A DNA stretch of 7,456 nucleotides. Source: Candidatus Bathyarchaeota archaeon. Lineage in GTDB: Archaea; Asgardarchaeota; Lokiarchaeia; Sigyniarchaeales; Sigyniarchaeaceae. A program made the position numbers and the translations under genes. Below, in pieces: positions 1-4,997 of the stretch. The stretch lies in contig WJJB01000420.1 in assembly GCA_014729935.1 (NCBI GenBank), positions 1-7,456 of the forward strand, read 5' to 3'. Below the pieces are notes generated by a model, which saw only the letters and a program-made list of their open reading frames with translations, had not been told where the DNA came from and did not search any database. Every line of letters begins with the position of its first letter. The first letter of the stretch is position 1.

Positions 1-181
1 CCATTGAACCCTTTATCCATATCTTTTTCCCCCTCAGGTATAACTGTACTGCGGGACCGGCAAAGGAACCTCGTGAATACCTGGTGAACCTCTTGTGGAT
101 CCATGGAATCTTTGATAGGTCCTCGTCACCATCCGATATTATCCGTTTTAAGAAATTTACCAATTCTATCAATCCTTTCAT
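1..181 (-). CDS. N-terminal part of an unidentified protein, cut by the window edge
   Basis: An open frame on the minus strand starts with ATG at 181-179 and runs 60 codons to the edge without a stop. The product begins MKGLIELVNFLKRI and later contains RYSRGSFAGPAVQLYLRGKK. The first half looks like an amphipathic helix (residues 1-17) followed by an acidic turn (SDGDEDL). The second half looks like beta strands rich in Arg, Lys and aromatic residues. The frame is open upstream to a stop overlapping the end of nreA, but no other ATG, GTG or TTG start is present. There is no clear ribosome binding site. It lies about 80 bp downstream of nreA on the same strand, so it could be co-transcribed with it. 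I do not recognise the family. Mixed hydrophobic and charged composition favours a real gene over chance, but the fragment is short and this remains uncertain. Confidence 0.5.
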   Translation of the reverse strand, partial: MKGLIELVNFLKRIISDGDEDLSKIPWIHKRFTRYSRGSFAGPAVQLYLRGKKIWIKGSM

Positions 182-235
182 TAAGAATACAACTTGGGAC
201 TTGATGTTGCGAGCTGGAATAACGTTGCATGACCT

Positions 236-241
236 AAAAAA
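236..241 (-). terminator. T6 tract downstream of nreA
   Basis: Six T residues on the minus strand lie about 23 bases after the nreA stop codon and before the next minus-strand gene. Archaeal transcripts often end at T tracts without a hairpin. This is a weak candidate on composition alone, and read-through into the next gene is equally possible. Confidence 0.25.
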
Positions 242-263
242 CCGCTTGATCCAGCATGATGGC

Positions 264-1586
264 TCAAATGGTTCTCAAGAAATCCATCAAGGTTTTCTGT
301 TCACGCAACTCTTTCAACACACGGGATGCTCTTACCCAATTATCCAAGGGGATATCAATTCCTTGTTCCAAGGCGGAAAGCATTTCATCTAAACTGCTAA
401 ACACACGTGGTTTCCTGATCATGGCATCACGAACGGTTTGCCTGATGACCCATACTCCAAGGGGCATCAAGTATTTCTCGTTAACCTCCCTGATGACGAT
501 AACTGTTGCTTGCCTACGAATATCCATCAGATGCTCGGCAATTCCCAACCTGGCTGCATAATATGCACCCGTGACGTTTGACGCATATTTTTTCCTTCCA
601 GATGCGAGCTCATGGTCCTGCACGATGATGTATTCTTGGTTCACGGTATCCAAGGTACGCCATATACTTCTTGCATCCCAGCATTCCATCATTTCAAACA
701 TCCAAGCACGCGGAACGAGTAATATATGAAACTTGTTTCCGAGATATTCGGAATGATGCAAGCGATATTCTCCTAATTCCTGGTACTGCTTCAACCGGGA
801 AATTAACCATTTTGATATGGTATCATCGACGGCAGTGATGGACCATCTCGTGGGAACAAGCCTTCTCGAGTCCTTCCTGCCAAGTAACCCGGCAGAAAAG
901 ATGCGATGAATTTCGGTCACTGGGATTTGCTCTCGTTCATAGAGGTACCGGTAAACTGCTTGCGCAGCGGGGAGATCGGTATCCGATACTACTGAATCGA
1001 CTGTTTTATTTACGTGTGGATTTTCGGTTATGATCAACTTTTCAAGCCTTCCCACCGGTCCCGCGGGTGGAGCATGATCATTCACCTGGATGCGCATCTT
1101 GAAAGCATCCACCTTCACCTCGGTTCCAACTGGATCCTGTGCCATTGCAATGAGCTTCCCCTTCTCAAGGATTTTATCCTCCTCATGCTTGCTCACGTGT
1201 GATACATGGGTGGTTCGTAGCAAGGAGCTTCTAAATGTTACCACGCTTTCTAAGTCCTTCCAATTTGCTGGTGGTGTTCCTGGTTTAAGCCAAGATTCTG
1301 GAGAATCCAAGGAGCGGGCTTCAATGGGAATATCAAGTGAATGAGGAATCATGGGGCCAATTCGCACTTTTGGATATCCTTGATGACCAACGAAAAACGA
1401 CGGGGGAGATAATGACGCAAGCTCAGTTGATAATTTCAAATTTTGTAAGACTTGCGAGTATTTCATGCTTCTCATTATGGAATGCTTCATGAGGATGGGG
1501 CATGGATTCTTGCCACACAGGTGACGAGCGCCCTTGCATCGTATGCATAACCCTTCCGGGACTTGAGGCCTTACCATCACGATCAT
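264..1586 (-). CDS. nreA: Archaeal DNA repair protein NreA
   Basis: NreA is a conserved archaeal protein linked to DNA damage repair that works with the sliding clamp PCNA. The 440-residue product has the family layout. An N-terminal zinc-finger-like cluster of Cys14, Cys17, Cys24 and Cys29 lies in CIRCKGARHLCGKNPCP. Next comes the N-domain segment GHQGYPKVRIGPMIP. The C-domain has the conserved stretch with QDHELASGRKKYA and GAYYAARLG, then the RRQATVIVIREV and PLGVWVIRQTVR segments. The protein ends in QKTLMDFL (residues 430-437), a PCNA-interacting PIP box (Q-x-x-L-x-x-F-L), four residues before the stop region. I chose ATG at 1586 because family members start close before the first Cys pair; ATG at 1577 is equally possible. 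The frame stays open upstream to 1784, but that extension does not look like the family. The zinc motif, domain order and PIP box together make the assignment strong. Confidence 0.93.
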   Translation of the reverse strand: MIVMVRPQVPEGLCIRCKGARHLCGKNPCPILMKHSIMRSMKYSQVLQNLKLSTELASLSPPSFFVGHQGYPKVRIGPMIPHSLDIPIEARSLDSPESWLKPGTPPANWKDLESVVTFRSSLLRTTHVSHVSKHEEDKILEKGKLIAMAQDPVGTEVKVDAFKMRIQVNDHAPPAGPVGRLEKLIITENPHVNKTVDSVVSDTDLPAAQAVYRYLYEREQIPVTEIHRIFSAGLLGRKDSRRLVPTRWSITAVDDTISKWLISRLKQYQELGEYRLHHSEYLGNKFHILLVPRAWMFEMMECWDARSIWRTLDTVNQEYIIVQDHELASGRKKYASNVTGAYYAARLGIAEHLMDIRRQATVIVIREVNEKYLMPLGVWVIRQTVRDAMIRKPRVFSSLDEMLSALEQGIDIPLDNWVRASRVLKELREQKTLMDFLRTI

Positions 1587-1597
1587 GTTCGTGTTGA

Positions 1598-1620
1598 ACC
1601 ATTTTATCTTTTTTGCTCCT
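1598..1620 (-). promoter_or_regulatory. TATA-like element in front of nreA
   Basis: On the minus strand an A-rich stretch (AAAAAAGATAAAATGG) lies about 20-30 bases before the two candidate nreA starts. That is the distance expected for an archaeal TATA/BRE element driving a leaderless or nearly leaderless transcript. The purine-rich AGGAG just upstream of it is too far from the start to be a ribosome binding site. It also supports choosing a start at 1586 or 1577 over the longer upstream frame. Confidence 0.35.
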
Positions 1621-2024
1621 ATCGTCGCCGGTTTCTCGCCCACTATTCCGCAAGGTTCATGAAAAATGAAAAATGAAACATGGCCTGTATCGGGAGCGTG
1701 ATAATTTTCTCGGGCACCCGTTCCGAGTATTCCCGTTAATATTCTGGTGAACATCATCGGATGAAATAACCGGTTCATGTTCAATCCTCTTGGAAAAAAA
1801 GGATTGTTGAATTTTTGAAGCTCTTTCGGGAATGCAGAATACGAAATGCTCGAGATTACATGTTCTGCACGTTCTCACCATGATTCATTCCCTTGTCGCA
1901 AGGTATTTTAATTTTGATTGACCTAGAGGAACTAACCAACCATCCTTGGTGAGACCAAATTTCAGAATTCACGGATTTTCTCGGGGTTGCTAGGAAAGGA
2001 TCTGTTGAGGAGAAGATAGAATCG
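1621..2024. other. Divergent intergenic region between nreA and the polyproline gene
   Basis: I see no convincing gene here. Short frames exist on both strands but lack family motifs and good starts. Two inverted repeats are visible: CAATCC (1782-1787) with GGATTG (1801-1806) around an A-rich loop, and TGCAGAA (1833-1839) with TTCTGCA (1863-1869) around a loop containing CTCGAG. An AT-rich block at 1902-1915 (TATTTTAATTTT) is the best candidate TATA element for the plus-strand gene at 2028. It would give a leader of roughly 90 bases, long for an archaeon. None of these elements has a supported function. Confidence 0.4.
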
Positions 2025-2027
2025 TTG

Positions 2028-2420
2028 ATGGAAACCATTGAAGTCTTGAGCACCATAATTGGAGATAAACTTCCAACCATCATCAACAAGCAAATTCAAG
2101 ATTTACAACAGCAGATTAACCAAATAAACCAGCGTCTAAGCTCAATGGGATCTGGAGGCAATGGGGCTCCTGCACCTCCAGGCATATCGAGCGGAGCACC
2201 AAAACCACCGGGAATGGTAAGTGGGGCGCCACCACCACCAGGTATGGCAAGTGGGGCGCCACCCCCAGGATCACCGCCCGGATCACCGCCACCCCCAGGA
2301 TCGCCTCCGCCTCCACCAGGAGGGGGGCCAAAAGGAGCTGCGGGGCCTGCTTCTCTCAAAAGCAGCATCATGGGGGAGCTAAAATCACTGCTCGCGAAGA
2401 GAAGGGCAAACACGGGTTAA
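2028..2420 (+). CDS. Short coiled-coil / polyproline / basic-helix protein, candidate profilin ligand or actin regulator
   Basis: The 130-residue product has three parts. Residues 1-40 form an amphipathic helix whose second half (about 20-40, QIQDLQQQINQINQRLSSM) is a Gln/Asn-rich coiled coil, likely an oligomerisation segment. Residues 46-102 are Gly/Ser/Ala/Pro-rich with runs of four to five prolines (APPPPG, SPPPPG, SPPPPPG), the kind of sequence profilin and SH3/WW/EVH1 modules bind in eukaryotes. Residues 109-127 (SLKSSIMGELKSLLAKRR) form a basic amphipathic helix, loosely like WH2 or formin DAD helices but not matching the WH2 spacing. No signal peptide or membrane segment is seen. The repeats use different synonymous codons for the same residues, which supports translation in this frame. 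I chose ATG 2028 over TTG 2025; GAGGAG at 2007-2012 is a distant possible ribosome binding site. The next gene, 140 bp downstream, encodes a Roadblock protein. A role in actin control is inference from architecture only. Confidence 0.8.
   Translation: METIEVLSTIIGDKLPTIINKQIQDLQQQINQINQRLSSMGSGGNGAPAPPGISSGAPKPPGMVSGAPPPPGMASGAPPPGSPPGSPPPPGSPPPPPGGGPKGAAGPASLKSSIMGELKSLLAKRRANTG
2166..2330 (+). repeat. Imperfect in-frame repeats encoding the proline-rich segment
   Basis: The unit SGAP-x-PPG-M is seen twice in full and a third time in shortened form. It then degenerates into SPPG and SPPPPG units. At DNA level the copies differ mostly at third codon positions (Ser AGC/AGT, Gly GGA/GGG/GGT, Pro CCA/CCC/CCG/CCT). 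The repeats are therefore maintained at the protein level, but such a tract is also prone to in-frame length change. Confidence 0.7.
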
Positions 2421-2449
2421 TTCCTTTTTTTTCCCGTTGCTTATTTTTC
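2421..2449 (+). terminator. T-rich terminator after the polyproline gene
   Basis: A run of eight T residues at 2425-2432, followed by a second T-rich run at 2441-2448, begins directly after the stop codon. Archaeal RNA polymerase commonly terminates at such tracts. This suggests the polyproline gene and the Roadblock gene are separate transcription units. Confidence 0.5.
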
Positions 2450-2488
2450 CACTACGTTACGAGGTTGTCTACCGTACCCTCATATTTA

Positions 2489-2498
2489 CCAGATATTA
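2489..2498 (+). promoter_or_regulatory. Possible TATA element for the Roadblock gene
   Basis: The stretch around TCATATTTAC lies about 65 bases before the ATG at 2561. Initiation about 26 bases downstream would give a leader near 40 bases that carries the GGTGAT ribosome binding site. Only the AT-richness and spacing support this. Confidence 0.25.
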
Positions 2499-2550
2499 CG
2501 GCTGCACAAATACCGCTAATCTAGCTTCACCTTGCAAGCAAGAAAATCAA

Positions 2551-2556
2551 GGTGAT
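2551..2556 (+). promoter_or_regulatory. Ribosome binding site deciding the Roadblock start
   Basis: GGTGAT is complementary to the 3' end of archaeal 16S rRNA and sits four bases before ATG 2561. It favours that start over the in-frame GTG at 2552, which lies inside the motif. Confidence 0.6.
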
Positions 2557-2560
2557 TCTC

Positions 2561-3007
2561 ATGGATCTCAAAACCACCTTCACCAATATCCTCAAATCGA
2601 GCATGTATAAGATAGCAGGTATCAATCAAATGGTTCTTATTGAGAAAACTTCCGGAAATGTCATATCTTCCTTTTCGAAGTTTAGCAGGGCCGATAATCT
2701 CGCCCAAGTGGCAGAATTCTCGTTAACATTGGACAAGTTATCCCAGCTAAATAAGAGGAATCTTGAGGTCAACACGATAGAATTTGATACGGGAGAAAAG
2801 CTTTTTACCATCAATGGCGGCAAAAACCTCATTTTATCTGCCGTGAGTGACAAGAACACGCAAATTGGCATCAGTCGCATGTACCTCAAGAAATTGGCTA
2901 AGAACTTGGATGGCAAGTATCCACTGGTTAAATCAAAACTTGAACGGTTTTCAAGAAACCGGGATCTTGCAAATATTTTTGGTGAGCTCATCCAGAAGGA
3001 CTCTTGA
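2561..3007 (+). CDS. Roadblock/LC7 domain protein
   Basis: The 148-residue product fits the Roadblock/LC7 fold: helix 1 (residues 1-17), a beta pair around INQMVLIEKTSGNVISSF (22-39), helix 2 (45-64), strands around VNTIEFDTGEKLFTINGGKN and LILSAVSD (70-97), then helix 3 from IGISRMYLKKLAKNL (102-117). A further basic helical tail runs to the end. Roadblock proteins form homo- or heterodimers that bind small Ras-like GTPases (bacterial MglB, eukaryotic Ragulator/LAMTOR and dynein light chains), and Asgard genomes carry many copies. I chose ATG 2561 because GGTGAT at 2551-2556 is a good ribosome binding site four bases upstream. That motif includes the alternative GTG start at 2552. No GTPase gene is in the window, so its partner is unknown. 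The fold is likely; the role as a GTPase regulator is inferred from the family. Confidence 0.85.
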   Translation: MDLKTTFTNILKSSMYKIAGINQMVLIEKTSGNVISSFSKFSRADNLAQVAEFSLTLDKLSQLNKRNLEVNTIEFDTGEKLFTINGGKNLILSAVSDKNTQIGISRMYLKKLAKNLDGKYPLVKSKLERFSRNRDLANIFGELIQKDS

Positions 3008-3031
3008 TTGCTGGATGGCCCTTCCCTCCTA

Positions 3032-3037
3032 TTTTTT
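3032..3037 (+). terminator. T6 tract after the Roadblock gene
   Basis: Six T residues lie about 25 bases after the stop codon, preceded by a pyrimidine-rich stretch (CCCTTCCCTCCT). This is a plausible intrinsic archaeal termination site. The rest of the gap to the next gene (to 3218) shows no gene or clear structure. Confidence 0.35.
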
Positions 3038-3218
3038 ACTCACTAGAGGAACTTTACACCTTTTTGCCTTGATTTCTGCCAAGATACCAGCAATGAAGGA
3101 TGCACCTTGCTTCAACCTTTTTAAGGAAGGGCTCGAATGTAAAGCATAGATTTCCCTCGGTCCGTTCCATGAGGTCCATGAAGCACCAAGGATGGGGGAA
3201 AAATTCGATTAAAACAGG

Positions 3219-3245
3219 TGATAAACGATTCCCATCGATTCGCAT
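3219..3245 (+). promoter_or_regulatory. TATA-like box and 10-bp tandem repeat before the BAR-like gene
   Basis: TGATAAAC at 3219-3226 is centred about 28 bases before ATG 3252, as expected for a TATA element giving a near-leaderless transcript; no ribosome binding site is visible. It overlaps by one base a tandem duplication with one mismatch, CGATTCCCAT (3226-3235) and CGATTCGCAT (3236-3245). The duplication ends seven bases before the start codon. It lies where a regulator could block initiation, but could be chance. Confidence 0.35.
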
Positions 3246-3251
3246 CAAGAC

Positions 3252-3860
3252 ATGTTCAAGTTAGGAGACGAGGAAAAGTCTATTGGAAAATTATTCAAGA
3301 AAATCGCATCCCATGAGAATAAAATGGACTCAATTCGGATGAAACTAGCCTCCGAGATTGATGACATGATAACCACGAAAAGTGAGGGCATGAGGAAACT
3401 CAAGGAGGTCGCGAAAATGATCGAGGATCTCCAACGCACGAGTGGCACTTCAAGCGTAGACAAATCCAAGCTCGATTCTAAGGATATTGAAACGTACAAC
3501 AAGTGGGCTGGCCTGTTCGAGAAGGATATCAAGCAGCTTACTGATTTATCATCTTCCATCAAGACACTATCCTACCAAGTCGAGACCACCGTGAATAAGC
3601 TGGAAGCGTTCGGTGAAGGATTTGAAAACTTGGGTAGAGCGAGGAATCAATTAACTAAGGCGGATAAAACATTATTCGAAAAGAAGGATAAGCTCATGAA
3701 GCCAGAGAAGATAGGGAAAATGGAAACCGAGAAGGAAGATGCCATCAGGGAATTCGATCAGGCAAAGACGGATATTATCCGCAGGAAAGATGAATACCTG
3801 AAGGAAGCAGCCATCTTCAATGAAAAATTGAATGAAGTTGCCGAAAAAATGAAAGTCTAA
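3252..3860 (+). CDS. All-helical coiled-coil protein with BAR-domain-like layout
   Basis: The 202-residue product is almost entirely helical and highly charged, with no membrane segment, signal peptide or cysteine. Three long helices are suggested: about 8-62, then a Ser/Thr/Asp linker (63-76), a second at 77-149, a tight turn at KPEK (150-153), and a third at 154-201. Three long helices in about 200 residues is the arrangement of BAR domains, which dimerise into crescents that bind and bend membranes. The segment from KKDKLMKPEKIGKMETEKE into AIREFDQAKTDII resembles, from memory, the helix 2-3 region of sorting-nexin and amphiphysin BAR domains (Lys-rich end of helix 2, then K-x-x-x-E-x-E and A-x-x-x-F). 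Any long coiled coil could mimic this, so an SMC-like or structural coiled coil is the main alternative. Archease starts 26 bases downstream, so the two are probably co-transcribed. The gene is certain; the BAR reading is a hypothesis. Confidence 0.7.
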   Translation: MFKLGDEEKSIGKLFKKIASHENKMDSIRMKLASEIDDMITTKSEGMRKLKEVAKMIEDLQRTSGTSSVDKSKLDSKDIETYNKWAGLFEKDIKQLTDLSSSIKTLSYQVETTVNKLEAFGEGFENLGRARNQLTKADKTLFEKKDKLMKPEKIGKMETEKEDAIREFDQAKTDIIRRKDEYLKEAAIFNEKLNEVAEKMKV

Positions 3861-3886
3861 TCTTTTCACTCATTTTATTGATTGAA

Positions 3887-4330
3887 ATGCCGTCAGGACA
3901 CGAGTTTCTCGAACATACCGCAGATGTTCAAGTTCACGTGTGGGGTCATTCCATGGAAGCTCTCTTCAAGGAAACCGGGATGGTTCTCATGAGCATAATT
4001 GTAGAAAGCGGGGAGGTGCGATTGGAGAAACAAATAGACATAACGGTTGAAGCGGAAGATTGGGAGTCTCTCATATTTGATTGGTTGACGGAATTCCTCT
4101 ATTATTTTGATACCGAGTTATTCGTGGTGGGAGATATCGATATTCACGAGTTGGAAGACAGGGAGGGGGGAGAGGAAGATCGCTTTATCATCAAGAGTAG
4201 TTTAAAGGGAGAAAGATATGATAAAGAGAGGCACGTGCCAGGAACCGAGGTGAAGGCAATTACGTATTCATACATGAAGATATGGCAAAAGGAAAACCAG
4301 TTCCACATGAAGATAGTGTTTGATATTTAA
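3887..4330 (+). CDS. Archease, RtcB-activating protein
   Basis: Archease helps RtcB carry out multiple-turnover RNA ligation by promoting its guanylylation, and so supports tRNA splicing and RNA repair. The 147-residue product has the family's usual length and marks. EFLEHTADVQVHVWG near the N-terminus includes the conserved H-T-A-D (10-13). DWESLIFDWLTEFLYYFD is the central helix (58-75). GTEVKAITYSYMKIW (119-133) and the C-terminal FDI with Asp146 complete the set; the Asp residues at both ends form the family's metal site. I chose ATG 3887; a TTG start at 3878 would add three residues. It follows the BAR-like gene by 26 bases with no terminator, so is likely in its operon. It ends 25 bases from the stop of a convergent gene. 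Its partner rtcB is about 1.1 kb further on. The HTADVQ-x-H-x-WG and GTEVKAITYS motifs resemble eukaryotic archease as I recall it. Confidence 0.95.
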   Translation: MPSGHEFLEHTADVQVHVWGHSMEALFKETGMVLMSIIVESGEVRLEKQIDITVEAEDWESLIFDWLTEFLYYFDTELFVVGDIDIHELEDREGGEEDRFIIKSSLKGERYDKERHVPGTEVKAITYSYMKIWQKENQFHMKIVFDI

Positions 4331-4355
4331 AAATACAGATATCGTCGTACATCAT

Positions 4356-4964
4356 TTAGAGCTTGTTGAACTTCACGAATCCCAAATCCTTGAACTTGGC
4401 AATCATTACCTCAACTTTTTCCACCGGTATGCCAGCCTGTTCGGCAATATCTTCGGCTGTATTTTTCCCGTTCAAGTATTCGGAGAATTCAAATTCATCT
4501 TCAGTAATGGCACCCATCGTGACAATTTGCTTCGGTAATTTCTTCTTCAGGAACGGGGCAAGCAATTCTTTTTCGGCGATTTTCCCGTTCTCGGTAAGCT
4601 TATCAACTTTCTTGTCGAATCCTTTGAACACTTTCAAGTTGCCGTTCCAAGTGGGCACGATGTCCTTGAAATTATTGAAAAATTCAGTAAGCACGCTGGT
4701 CAAGGCCTTGTGAGCAATGCTCTCGTCGTCCCTCCGACCAAGCGCACCAGCTACTAGAATTCCCTCATGATAGAGAAGCAGAATATTGTAATCACCCATG
4801 TCAAGGTTTTTCATCTTGCCCTTTCCACCAGTAACCTCGCTCGAAAAATCCTTCAAGGCAGTCAGGAAGCCTGCTATGAGATCCTCGTTAAATTCTAAAT
4901 CCCCGTACTTTCTAAATACGATGCAATTGCCGGTGCCTTGGTGGATGATGTAAACAGCTTCCAT
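4356..4964 (-). CDS. Longin/roadblock-like domain fused to a C-terminal winged helix
   Basis: The 202-residue product starts like a longin- or roadblock-type sensor: strand MEAVYIIHQGTGNCIVFRKY, helix LIAGFLTALKDFSSEV (29-44), strands around YNILLLYHEGILVAGALGR (59-77), then helix ESIAHKALTSVLTEFFNNFK (81-100). A lysine-rich linker follows (about 112-148). Residues 150-202 look like a winged helix: EDEFEFSEYLNGKNTAEDIA, a helix-turn-helix around AEQAGIPVEKVEVMIAKFKD, and a final strand GFVKFNKL. Longin and roadblock folds are related and in eukaryotes act in small-GTPase regulation and vesicle traffic; Asgard genomes contain many. The C-terminal part could bind DNA or act as a protein-interaction domain. 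ATG 4964 is the only sensible start. It is convergent with archease and divergent from rtcB. The two-domain reading is based on pattern and not on a search. Confidence 0.75.
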   Translation of the reverse strand: MEAVYIIHQGTGNCIVFRKYGDLEFNEDLIAGFLTALKDFSSEVTGGKGKMKNLDMGDYNILLLYHEGILVAGALGRRDDESIAHKALTSVLTEFFNNFKDIVPTWNGNLKVFKGFDKKVDKLTENGKIAEKELLAPFLKKKLPKQIVTMGAITEDEFEFSEYLNGKNTAEDIAEQAGIPVEKVEVMIAKFKDLGFVKFNKL

Positions 4965-4990
4965 GATTATCCAATCCTAATTCAAGTGAG

Positions 4991-4997
4991 TGATAAA
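4991..4997 (-). promoter_or_regulatory. TATA-like box for the longin-like gene
   Basis: On the minus strand TTTATCA is centred about 30 bases before ATG 4964. That is the right distance for an archaeal TATA box and a very short leader. No ribosome binding site is seen at the start, which fits leaderless translation. Confidence 0.35.

Noticed and set aside
84..392. Plus-strand frame opposite the nreA 3' end
   Set aside because: It overlaps the well-supported nreA on the other strand and has no recognisable motif; the minus-strand frame at 2-181 reads more like a protein.
1587..1784. N-terminal extension of nreA to an upstream ATG at 1784
   Set aside because: The extra 66 residues have no resemblance to the family, which starts close before the zinc-finger cysteines, and a TATA-like stretch lies inside the extension.
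2096..2413. Glycine/proline-rich minus-strand frame opposite the polyproline gene
   Set aside because: It mirrors the repeat tract. Third-position variation in the plus frame is synonymous, which marks the plus frame as the coding one.
2108..2420. Canonical WH2 actin-binding motif in the C-terminal helix of the polyproline protein
   Set aside because: The I-x-G-x-L-K spacing is two residues shorter than the WH2 consensus I-x-x-G-x-x-L-K, so only a loose resemblance is claimed.
1923..3053. The 11-mer CTAGAGGAACT at both 1923-1933 and 3043-3053 as a shared regulatory motif
   Set aside because: Several shared 11-mers are expected by chance in a window of this size, and the distances to the next genes differ.
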